From: Sphagnum compactum
Taxonomy: Eukaryota; Bryophyta; Sphagnopsida; Sphagnales
DNA: 64,000 bases
NCBI GenBank assembly: GCA_965153455.1
Contig: OZ234502.1
Span: 16,027,495 to 16,091,494, forward strand
Direction of reading: 5' to 3'
The translations under genes and the position numbers were made by a program. The number at the start of each line of letters is the position of its first letter. Position 1 is the stretch's first letter. Under the pieces are notes generated by a model that saw nothing but the letters and a program-made list of their open reading frames with translations, did no database searches and had not been told where the DNA came from. Below, piece by piece: positions 1-10,700 of this stretch.

Positions 1-58
1 CCCACTTTTGGGAATGTGAGTTTCATCCTCACACTTATCCCAAAGTGGGGTTGCGACA
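1..58. mobile_element. 3' end of an LTR (cut by window edge)
   Basis: The first 58 bases end in GGGGTTGCGACA, the same 3' terminus as the complete solo LTR at 22333-23247 (GGGTTGCGACA). Immediately after it the DNA resumes the dispersed-repeat leader (ACTCACAAAGATGTAGG...), which also occurs at about 18240 and 20780. The simplest reading is an LTR of the same or a related family inserted in another copy of that leader. The rest lies outside the window. Confidence 0.5.
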
Positions 59-132
59 CTCACAAAGATGTAGGTAGTAAGTAGTTTTGACCCAAAAACC
101 TAACGTAGTGGCATGTAATTTAAGTGTGATGG

Positions 133-170
<38 letters not shown>

Positions 171-381
171 ATTTATTTTTATTTTTTAAAATTTTTTTTG
201 TTACTTTTTGTATTTTTTGTAACTTTTGTTTTTAAATTTTTGGTTACTTTTTTTAGTTTTGGTAACTTGGGGGGATGTTTAACATCCATCCTTCTTTAGA
301 AATTACATTCATTCATTTATCCATTCATCAATCTAGGTTCAATGCCAATTTTGAAAAAAAAGTTTATTTTTTTAATGTGTT
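59..381. repeat. leader of the dispersed decamer-array repeat, copy 1
   Basis: This stretch matches, with divergence, the leaders at about 18240-18710 and 20770-21150. All have the order 'ACTCACAA(A/G)GATG...GTAGTGGCA', then T-rich sequence, then 'TTCAACATCCATCC...TTCATTGCCAAGTTT', then the decamer array. It contains a short (TA)n microsatellite at about 136-165. A 70-residue open frame here is just TA/T-rich sequence. Confidence 0.6.
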
Positions 382-2015
382 CAACCTAGCTAAACTAACC
401 TCAATTTGATTACACTAAATTTATTTTAGCTAAACTTAATTCAACTTGGCTAAAGTAAGCTAAATTAATCTAAACTTGTGTTAAGGGAGTAGTTATTGGG
501 GGTAATAGTTAGTATATATCTATTTACTTAGTTATTGTTTTAAGAATTATTAGCTAGATTACATAGTTTTTATTGTGGTTTGAATTTTGAATAGAACATA
601 AGATTGTTTTTATTTTGAATATCTTTGGTGAAGAGGAGATGCTAGATAATTGTAGAACATTGTGCTTTGATGAAGCATGAGAAAAGAACACTTTGATTTC
701 TTGAAAGCTATATTTTCATAGCTAGAATTGTTGTTTTTGATGTTTGTTATCATGCTTTCATTATTGGATTATAATTTTGAAACTAGATATGAGTAGATCT
801 GAATGAGTAGATTTTATTGGTATTAGTTTTATGACATGTTCAATCTAGATTTAGATTAGAATATAGGATTAGAAATTTTGTATTTACCAACTTGGTTTAA
901 CAACCTACACTTGGTTAAACTTGGCTAAATTAACTTTCTCTTGGCCAATCTTGGTTAAACTACACTAATATTGGCAAAACTAATTTAAATTTGGCTTAAT
1001 TATCTTACATTTGGTTAAACTTACTTAACTTGGCTAAACATTTAAATTTGATTAAAGAAATTTAATTTTCGTAAATCTTGGTTAAATTAAACCAAACTTG
1101 GCTAAATAATGTTAAACTAATTTAAATTTGGTTCAACTAACCTATATTTGGCTAAACTAACCTACATCTGGCTAAACTTGGTTAAATTTACACAATTTAG
1201 TTAAACTTTCATAACTTGGTTAAACTTAGTTAAACTATAGTCAACTTGGCTAAACTAAATTAAACTTACCTAAATTTGGTTAAACTAACCTAAACTTGGC
1301 TCAATTAACTTACATTTGGTTAAACTAACTAACATTTGGCTAAATGTATGTAGATCGGTTAAAGTTAACTAAAATTGGTTAAACATACCTAGCTTGGCTA
1401 AATTTACATAGTTTGGCTAAAATAATTCAAATTTAATTAAACAAATATACTTTTGGTTAATCTTGGCTAAATTAAATTAAACTTGGTTAAACTAGGCTAA
1501 ATTAACATAAGCTTGGTTTAACTATTTTACATTTGGCTAAATTAACTTACATTTGGTTAAACTTGGCTAAACTTACATAATTTGGTTAAACTTGGAAAAA
1601 TTGGTTAAATTAATATGAATTTGGCTAAAATTGGCTAAACTAGATTAAATTAACCTAATCTTGGTTCAACTAAACTAAGGTTGGTTAAACTAGGTTGAAC
1701 TAGGCTAAAGTAATTTAAACTTAATTCAATTAACCTACATTTGGTTAAATTTTGTTAAACCTACATAACTTGATGAACCTTAATGAAATTTGGCTAAACT
1801 AACTTAATCTTGGCTAAATTTAATTAAACTTGACTACCCTTGATTAAAATTACTTAAATTTGGTTAAACTTGTCTAAATTTAAATATATTTGAATGCATT
1901 TGGTTAAGCTTACCTAAACCTAGTTAAACTTATCTAAACTTGGCTAAACTAACTTACTTTTAGTTAAATTAATCTAAACTTAGCTAAATTAACCAACTAT
2001 TGGTTAAACTAACTT
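382..2015. repeat. decamer array 1 (TTGGYTAAAC-type), split by a solo LTR
   Basis: The stretch is built of degenerate units about 10 bp long, chiefly TTGGCTAAAC, TTGGTTAAAC, TAACCTAAAC and TAACTTACAT, usually with a TTGG unit alternating with a TAAC unit. The unit is visible by eye for most of the length except 479-889, which is an inserted LTR. It has no coding content. Arrays of the same unit recur at 18720-19855 and 21160-22185. Confidence 0.85.
479..889. mobile_element. solo LTR with 5-bp target-site duplication
   Basis: The 411-bp segment begins TGTTAAGG and ends TTTACCA (TG...CA ends). It is flanked on both sides by ACTTG (474-478 and 890-894), a 5-bp target-site duplication inside the decamer array. 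A second diverged copy lies at 24404-24816. No internal retrotransposon domain is present, so this is best read as a solo LTR left by recombination. Confidence 0.8.
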
Positions 2016-2319
2016 CTATGCAAGATTTTCCCGCTACATTCACAACGGTAGGTAGGGTTGTCAAAATTGACATGATGTTCCATTACATTGGTCATCACAT
2101 TGGGGTCAATTTGGACACATTGTTTTTTTCATCGGTCCCAATGCACAAGCCAATGTGGTCATAATAATTTTTTTTGCATCTTTTTTTTACTACTATTGTT
2201 TAACCTATATTTGATTACCACATATTTAATAACATCCTAATTGGTACACATCGGGATCATTTGCCACATGGAAAATATTGATAGATTGTATAATTTGTTT
2301 GTCCACATGTCAGCCCTTA
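2016..2319. other. unassigned intergenic sequence
   Basis: AT-rich sequence follows the end of decamer array 1. It opens with a diverged 'CATTCACAACGGTAGGTAGGG' string that faintly resembles the repeat leader. I see no gene. Confidence 0.4.
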
Positions 2320-2775
2320 TCCAGCTAGTGACCGAAAATGGAAAACTTCGATCGCAAGCTGCACATGTCACCTGCCCTATCCACCTTGCGACTAAAAGTG
2401 GATACCCTTAGTTGCAAATTAGACATGTCAACCCCTTGTTTAGCATGTGATTGAAAATGAATAAGTTCGGTTACAAATTAAACAAGGGACTAGTCCAACA
2501 AGTGACTAAAACTAAAGAAGTTTAGTTGTAGGTTGAATAGGGGACCTATCCAGCTCATGATTGAAAATGAAGAAGTTCAATTGCAAGTTGGACAAGGAAT
2601 TGAACTAGCAAATGATCAAAACTGGAGAAATTTGGTCGTAGGCTAGATAAAGGAGGACCTATCCAACTTGTGACCAAAAATGAAGAAGGTTGGTTGCAAG
2701 TTGGACAAGGGACTGGTCCAGTAAGCAACCATAAATGGAGAAGTTCGGTCACAACTTGGATGGGTCACCCCTTTC
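2320..2775. repeat. degenerate 55-60 bp tandem repeat, about 8 units
   Basis: The motif 'GA(C/T)YRAAAATGRARAAGTTCGGTYRCAAGTTGGACAAGGGACY...' returns at about 2331, 2391, 2449, 2503, 2559, 2613, 2672 and 2726, so the period drifts between about 54 and 60 bp. Units differ by many substitutions and small indels. Short open frames on the minus strand are by-products of the repeat. Confidence 0.75.
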
Positions 2776-4924
2776 TATCTACGATATCAGCCCTACAGGC
2801 GCAAGGTGTGAGGTTGTGAAGTTGGTAAATGCAGATTCTACTTTTGAATTGCTCTCTGCCTACTTCAAACAATACAAATTTTAATTTTATTAATCATTTC
2901 CACACTTACAATCTGTTGTTTGTCCTCATTCAACACAATTTTGTAGACTATATTTATACAATTTTATCATCATAATTACCGTTTATTATTTCCAAGTTTT
3001 GGCTCTTTTTTAATAAATAAAACTTGTGGTCAAAGTTCAGTTATTCACTAGAAGAAACACAACATTCCAAAATATATATTCATTATTTCCTGATTAATTT
3101 CACACTTCTCTCTACACTCAAAATTGAACATATCAACATCTATAGTATTAAAAGTAAAAATCACACTTGAAAACATGAAAAATCTATGGTTTTCCAATAT
3201 CAACATAATTCTGAATGTCATCACCTATTTCTGATCTAACTCTAGCAACTGTAATTCTAACTCTCTTGTGTAAACAATAATCTCCTAGAACTCCTCCAAA
3301 TCTAGAGCTACATTTTAAGTTCCTTTCCTTCCAAAAGCAATTCAAAATCAAATGGCCAATAGTTTTAATCCTATCAAGTTCATTCATTACATTGTTTAAT
3401 CCCTACCATTCTCCTAATTTATTCTACCTTCACTGATCACAACCATTCATTGGGTAACAAAGGTTGTTTTCAAAAAAATTGCCCCCTATGAGGCGAAGCT
3501 TTTGGGGGCATAAGGAGAGGCTGTTTGAGCCGTTTTCACACTGAAAAACAAGTTTTTGGACCAAAATCCAGTTTCTTTCATGTGAGAAATTCTGATGGGA
3601 AGTGCAAAAACTGCAATGAAGCTTTGGATGCTGGTGCGCTTGTTGCAATGGGAGGGAGCGCGTTTTGTTGCTTAATTTACACATTTGTAAGAAGAAACTT
3701 TGCATCTAAATCTGTGCATATTTTGGTTTGCTTCTTTGCACAAGTTTGCATTTCAAGGAAACATTACCTAGGTTTTAGTTCATATTCATTTAAGTGTTTG
3801 TCATCATTTGTGGGAACTAGATTTCTTGACATGTATTTAAAATGTAGTTATGCTATTGAATTTACTTCGAAGACAGTGTTCAACAAGGCGACATCACATA
3901 AAAAACAAGTTATGCACACTTTGCACATCAAAGAGACCATTTATTGGGAGCTCATACAGAAACAGAAACTGTGGCTTCAAGAAGGCAACACAACTTTTCA
4001 GCTTTGTCCATAGGTGTGTAAAATCTAGTTGCGTTCATGATACTTAGAGGAGAGGAGGTGCCTTTGCATAAAGCAATTTTGTAGCCGAAATGATCTACAA
4101 AAAGGGACTACAACTATTTATCATCACTAGTGGGTATCTGTGACCTTTGGACACTGTGAAGTCCCCCGGTTTCTTTAAACCAAGAGAGACACACACAAAG
4201 GCGCAAAACAGCTATTTTTATTTTTATTTTATTTATTTTTTGTGACGAAAATCCGTTGAAAAGTCCCCCATGAAAACATACATGGTGAAGCGAGCATTTT
4301 GGAAAATTTTCAAAAAAAAAAAAAAAATCGCCACATTTTCAGGAGGGGAAAAAAAAGAGTTTCCTACATGGTCACTTTATCTAAAATCCATTACATGCAT
4401 GGAAATCTTATGGAGGGAATGTTGTATTTTTCCTCTTCTTTTCCACCCGGGTATATATATATATATTTCAGGACCTCGTTTCTATCATCTGGGGGGTTGT
4501 AGAATCGTGTCTCTCCGCCACCACGACCATAAAACTTGTCAGATGCAAGTCTACGGGACCTCCCCAAAAGACACCAGACCGTTTATAAGCCTCAGCGTTC
4601 GGTATCCGGCTCCAATTTTGTAATGGAAACCGGAAAAAAAAAATCACCAGGTGATGAGAACGTTCGGTTGTAAGTAATCAGCATCTAACGGTCAATTCCC
4701 GATCAGACGTAAGATAAAAGGAAGAGTTACGAAGTGGTGACTCCCCTTAATAGTTTGCATACTAACTTTTGCTTTCAGTCACTCAACAATCAGAGATCGG
4801 ACGGTGATGAGAACGTATCCAACGGACCGGACGTAAAACCTAAAACCTAAAAGGGTCACAGACTGACTAACTGACTGACAGACCGACGGTCACAAACTGA
4901 CTGACAAACTTAGTGAATTAATAT
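2776..4924. other. intergenic; no convincing gene
   Basis: Low-complexity AT-rich sequence runs to about 4340, followed by a less AT-biased patch (4480-4900). Open frames of 91-162 codons near 3430-4013 show no recognisable domain, and two of them overlap on opposite strands. A 14-bp string GGTGATGAGAACGT occurs twice (about 4651 and 4803). GACTGACTAACTGACTGACAG-type simple sequence lies at 4860-4910. Confidence 0.4.
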
Positions 4925-5175
4925 ATAAGATTGGATGTGATTCATCTACTATGGATCACATTAATGGACATCATGAATCCAACCATGATGGATATATTTA
5001 AAATGAAGATGAAATTCATTAATCCATCCATGATGGACATGCGCCATTCATGCATGGATGAATGTTTTTGCATTCTACATAATGGATGACATCCATCCAT
5101 GCATGAATTTCATTCATCTATGATGTATAGATATCAATTGTCCATCCATGGTGGGCATGAACTAATCAGTTATGA
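4925..5175. repeat. ATGGATG/CATCCAT-rich degenerate repeat
   Basis: The block is dense in ATGGAT, CCATCCATG and GATGGACAT words in both orientations, giving many small inverted repeats. The unit length is not constant. I infer a decayed minisatellite and no coding role. Confidence 0.55.
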
Positions 5176-5384
5176 ATATATGTATCCTTCTATCCAATAT
5201 GAACATATGATCGTACATTTTTGTATGGTATTTGTTTTGGAATTGATGAATGTCATCCAAAGTGAGGGCAACCTTCAATTCACAGTACTATTCTACTTTG
5301 ACCTACTGTTTGGGGTGCACTCTATGAAAGCGCACTCTGAAAGACAACCCCCCTGGTAAGCAGTCAGTATGATGCATGTTGCTT

Positions 5385-5560
5385 TCCAAGGTTTAACCCT
5401 TAACTCCAAACTCAAGTTTAACCAGGTCAAACTGGATTAAGTCATGTGAACTGGGTTTATTTTGGTAAACTGGTTTTTAACCAGATTAAACTGAGATAAG
5501 CAGGTTTAACCAGAGAAAATCGGATTATACCTAAACCTGGATTATGCAAAATGCACCCAG
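5385..5560. repeat. AACTGGTTTAACCAG-type degenerate repeat
   Basis: Variants of GGTTTAACCAG, AAACTGGATTA and AACTGGGTTT recur every 15-25 bp. Many units are partly self-complementary (GGTTTAACC), so hairpins are possible. The words resemble the decamer arrays (TTGGTTAAAC) but differ consistently. Confidence 0.5.
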
Positions 5561-5699
5561 TTTTGACCTTTTCTCCCAGTTATGATGTTTGGCAGCAGGG
5601 GCAAAAAGGGTTCATAGACAAATAAACAAATTGAACAAATCATGGAAGTGGAGGTTTGAGCCCTTAGGGTGAGGATGCACATTGAAAGACATAATGAAA

Positions 5700-5840
5700 A
5701 ACTCTGAAGAAAATGTCATGCATGCTGAAAAAATTTGCTCTGAAGAAACTGTTGTGCATGCTGAAAATGAAATGCTCTGAAAAAAACATTATGCATCCTG
5801 AAAGAAAAAGCTCTGAAGAAAACATTGTGCACACTCGAAC
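5700..5840 (+). repeat. 36-bp tandem repeat, four units (12-residue coding repeat, decayed)
   Basis: GCTCTGAAGAAA-type units start at about 5701, 5737, 5774 and 5810, spaced 36, 37 and 36 bp. In frame they read as a 12-residue repeat of the form SEE(N/T)V(M/V)HAEK, but one unit is a base longer, so the frame breaks between the second and third units. This suggests an old coding repeat now degraded. See the neighbouring pseudogene entry. Confidence 0.7.
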
Positions 5841-6350
5841 AAAGAAGCACGCATGGGCAGAAGCATCATTGCATGCTGTGAGTTTGATGAGACAGGTTCA
5901 CACTAAAGATGCACAGATTTCGCAAAGTCTCAGAACAAAATCCATCATCTTCTTCCCCAGAATTTGTCTCAGCTGTTGCAACAATTCCATCTTCTGTTGC
6001 AATGATGACATCATCGGTTGCACTGTTGCAGCAATAGCACCATCTGTTGCAGCAATGGCACCATCTGTTGCAGCAATGGCATCATCTGCTTTTGCAACAA
6101 TGGCACCATCTGCCAGTGCGACATGGCAGCATTTGTTGCAACAATGATATACCCATCTGCTTCTGGCTTCATCATCTGTTATCATTGTTCTGCATCTCTA
6201 AGACAAACCCTCAAAGTTGTGAACCTGAATCTCTCTAAGAAATCCTGCAAAACATCAGACATAAGCCCTGCAAAAACCTCACTGCCTGATGTGTTTGTCA
6301 TGCTTCATGCTTGGCTCAAGAGCCCTGCAACAGATGAGTAATGGGTAGAT
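5700..6350 (+). pseudogene. decayed repeat-rich coding remnant
   Basis: After the 12-residue repeats, the plus strand continues into Ala/Met/Ser-rich heptads of the form VAAMAPS (about 6010-6120, a 21-bp unit GTTGCAGCAATGGCACCATCT). Readable stretches alternate between frames: a Ser/Pro/Val/Ala-rich piece at about 5930-6035 stops at TAG, while the heptads are open in another frame. That pattern fits a coding sequence broken by several frameshifts. I do not recognise a family. Alternatively it is only minisatellite sequence that happens to be open. Confidence 0.4.
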
Positions 6351-7730
6351 GTATTTATTGGGAGTTAAAATAACCCTAATTTCTAATTTGATGCTCCAAT
6401 AATAATTGGTGCTTAATTTATTGGCACACAACAATGAATATTAAGTTGCCCTCCAATCCAAATCCATTTGGAAATTTCTCCAAGTGCTTTATGCTTACAA
6501 ACTTCATGCCACCATAAATTCCAACATAAAAAAGTTGCAAATATGAAAATATGTACCAAGACTGTCCAATCATATACAACAGAATACACAACAGAATATT
6601 TTCATCTCTTCTTACATTTCACTGTATCTCCTTCTTTTATATCTGTACAGAAGTTGTATCCATTCTGGCTAACTCATTCTCATTTGCAACAAAGCACATC
6701 ACCAAATGCACATGAGCAAATGACTGGCCCCAACAACCAACAACCCCATTCTGATCCCAGGAAAAAAATTGCTGTGATAAATGCCAAACATAACCTCAAA
6801 GCAAACACAACATCCCTCTGTGACTGACCAGTCAAAGACATATACATCAAAACCCAGTGACGGGTGAACCCCAAAGCATCATGAAGAAGCTAAATGAGAG
6901 AAAAAACAATTTGAAGTTACTATTCCACATGCAAAAACGACCATGCTTCACACCTTGCCTTGGGGCTACCCTTCATGGAAGGTTTCAAACTAGAACTTCT
7001 TCTCATGCATGCATGCACTTATGTGAGACACTGGTAAAATGCCCATGCCATCAGATGCACACACAGTGGTTCGGCTGTCACCCACACATTGGTTCAAGTT
7101 TGAGCCAACATTTTACCCCACCAATGTATAGCCTCTTTCCTATGGGCAGAGCCCATAGATACACTACCATCAGTACATCCAGTTAGGCACGGGATGATTT
7201 TGGAATAACACATGTTAAGTTCCCCATTTATTGCATATCAGTGTGACCAAAATTTGTCCTACTCCAGTTAGCAATGATATCAAACTCAGATAAGCCTACA
7301 AGTCAGCCATGTACTTACTGCTCTGCTTATGGTTGGCCAAGTTGTAAAGTGATATTTCGCATGACTTCATTATAGTCAGACAGCTTCTGAAGTGCTAGCT
7401 CAAGCAGTTTCATCCTCCATTACATTCTGCGACTACTACATAAGCCCCAAATTCTACTCAGACCTGTATGAGGAAAGACCACCAGAGTCTTTGATTTGAT
7501 GCAGATCAAGTGGTAATGAGTTTCACCAGCTTGAATGACAATACTCAACGCCAGCAAGTAATCAAATGTTGGTCTTGGTGTCCAGGAATATCCTCAACTT
7601 TGTCATTACTGACATTCTTTACCCTGTGGCAGACATTTGACAGTTCCTATCTGTGCATGGAAGGAGCTCCTGCATAAGGGATGCAAAAACATTCAGAGCT
7701 TAAGATTGCTTGAACAGCAGACACCATCAG
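6351..7730. other. intergenic / 3' flank of the CHAT gene
   Basis: I see no recognisable gene. Open frames of 60-119 codons here lack domains. If the GTAACT at the CHAT stop codon is used as a splice donor instead, an extra terminal exon could lie in this stretch; I could not identify one. Confidence 0.35.
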
Positions 7731-10700
7731 TTACCTGAATCCAGGAAGTTGTACATGTGGAACACCCACCAGACTGTATGAGGCCCAGTGTTTTGGCTCC
7801 CAGTTGTCTCCATCATCAATAAGTGCTATCATTGCCTTCTGCATGGCCAACCCAAGGGGTAGCTTATTGGTGAGATGGTTGTACAGAATACTCATGAACT
7901 TGCAGGCAGCAGAATCTTGAACTTCCCAGAGACACAAGATGGCAGAGGGCACCCCAACTTGCTGCAATGCATGTGACCAGTTGAATAGCCCGTCCGCTGT
8001 AACCTTGCCCTGAGCAGAATTGCAGACATTCAACACCACACAGTGTGCTTGCATGACAGATTGTAGAACGTCTTCAGCACCTAGAATCCCAACTGAATCT
8101 GGGGCACCAGCTCTTCGGTACAAAAATGATGGCAACTGTGCTCCAAGCCACGTGCAAAGGTATGCAATTATAGCCACAAGGCATTTCAACCACATCGGTT
8201 TAATTGTCTTGCCCAATAACAACGCACCCAGAGGGTATTTTTCTGAAACAAACCCATGACATGCAAAGTGCACCCAAGCTGCCTTCGGTAAAACTTTCAT
8301 CACTGCAAGCTTCTTTGCATGGTGTCCTCTAAGATGATGAACATGAAGAGCCTTGACTTTGACTTGCATACACTCTGCAATCATTTGACCCTCCAATTCT
8401 GCTTGCCTCAAAGTCTCCAATCTCTGGTAAGGTGTCAACAAGCCCATTCTCTCTGGTGAATCCACTGGGAATGGATTTGAAATAACAAGGACATCCGCTC
8501 TGGGCAGGTCTGTCTGTACCTCCATTCCAGCATACCTCCTCTCACTGTTTGCATATGCCCTTACTGACATGGATACAGCAACAAGGTGCCGTTTAATGAG
8601 GTACTCATCCTCAAGCTTCAAAGCTGCAAAGGGCACATAGGCCAGTTCCTGTACCCAAGGCACATATATGATTGCATGAGGAGGGGAAACCATCACCAAG
8701 AAATGCATTCTTTGTTCTATTATTTGTCCTCCCTACTTCAAATCATGCAGGCACACTTAAATTGAAGTGTTGAAAGTTTGGGCAGATTGACTTAATGCAG
8801 TTGGACTGCAAGATGCTGAACAGTGACAGACACCTCCGTATCATAGCTGTAGTCATGATTGCTAACACCTCCAATAGAAGATATTTGACCTTTGATAAAA
8901 TTTTGAAATGCTGTAATGATGAGCAAAATTAAGGGCAGTACATGGGATCAGGTTTTGATGGTCATCTTGGCCTTGAATCAGGTAGAGATAGGACAAAATT
9001 CTATTAAAGACTATATAGACCTAGTAAATGAACTACTGTCCAAATCTTGTGCAATTACATACAAAACATAATAGATTGCATGTTCTCTCCAGACAGATAG
9101 GAAGATATGGAAGGTACAGAATGTGTAATAGGCTAGCCAAGCTTGTTGGGGAAGACTATCTGCAAGGATCCTGCTTACCTCATGGGGTATAAACACTATG
9201 CACTGGTCTTTGGTGACACCAGCCAAATCTTCACTGATTGGATCAAGGAGGAAGCTCCCAAGCAACTGTAAGTAAAAATCAGCCTTGAAAGAATTCTTGA
9301 GGTTATCTACTGCCACATTTAAAAATGCTTGGACACCTTCTCTACTAAATCCTATCATTTGCTTTGCTTTGCGCAATAGCCCTTCCTTTCTCTCGTGTTG
9401 CATGTCATTGAGAGCCCAAATACTTTGATTCTGTTCACAACCTGCAAGTGTAAGTGAATATGACCTGGCATATGACCTGTGCCTCAGAACTATTGAACCA
9501 CTCTTGATCACCCAGATCAAGATTTCCTTATGTGTTAGTGCATATTCCACAAAAATAACACCTTGACAAGAGATTGAGAGATCTTTTAAAGTCTTCAGGG
9601 CAGCCTGCATGTCTCTGTCAAATTTGGGGGTTCCAATCAAAGGATCCTTTGTGAAATTGTGCTCCATGGTGCGCATCAGTGTACGTGTACGAAGCCGTTC
9701 AGTCCACACGAGACCTTCTTCATGTACAGCAGGATCATTTTGTGCTGCTATGCATGACTGCACAGATAACAGAAGGCTTGCTTCAGAAAGTGAGAACATC
9801 TCAAAAGAATAATAATCCATCATAATTTTTTCAATATTCCTTATGTCGGCTTCAAAACTTGTACTTTGAGGTGGATCTTATAGAGTCCTACATCTTTGAA
9901 GGCAAACCCATGAGAATATTTTGACGAACTTGATAACAATTATACCAGAGACAAAGTAAAAAAGTGAAACCAGTTTAATCCTAGACACATCCTACAACTT
10001 CCAAGTAAATTCTTGCAGATTGACATTTTGAGATGGGGTTGGCCTTGTGTCAATGTGCTCAAAAATATTCTCCAGAGTAGCTTACCAATAAGGCAAAGTA
10101 AGTTTCACGTATAGTATGCATAAACTCCAGAGAATCACCAGATATTTCTTCAATGATAAAAAGATGATTTGATAGGAGCAAGACAGATTCTTCAAGGAGC
10201 AGTTGTGCCTCAGCATAATTGTATTTTGACTGATAATATCTGCCCACAGATGACAGACTCTGTGCTAATATGAAAGGACTGCCTCTTCTCCTGGCCAGCT
10301 CCACATATGCCTTGAAACAACACCAATGGATAAGCACTCGACCAAAGAACATTATGATAGATTGTAAGCTTGGTAGCACTTTTCTCAGATATAATGCCAA
10401 CTATCATGAAGACTCTTACTGGATACAAACAAACAAATTCAAGAGATTGGATTTACCAAAACTATTCAAGCAAGTCAGGGCCTTGACTCCTTTGGAAAAT
10501 ACAGTACATGACAATCACTATTCATGATGAACTGCTCTGAACATTGAGTTGCATGGTATGGTCTCACCATGTGCATCTTTTCTGCAGCTAGCAGCTCATC
10601 TGAAGAACGCCCAAGCCATGACTGGGATTCAGGTGTGGATGTAGATGGGGCAGAGTCAGATGTTGCCCTTCTGGCCAGCTTCAAACATGCATTACATTCA

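Noticed and set aside
382-2015. CRISPR array or satellite centromere for the decamer arrays
   Set aside because: There is no conserved repeat with unique spacers, and the genome is eukaryotic. The unit is about 10 bp, far shorter than usual centromere monomers.
3430-4047. Overlapping open frames on both strands (up to 162 codons)
   Set aside because: No recognisable domain, odd composition and mutual overlap; treated as chance.
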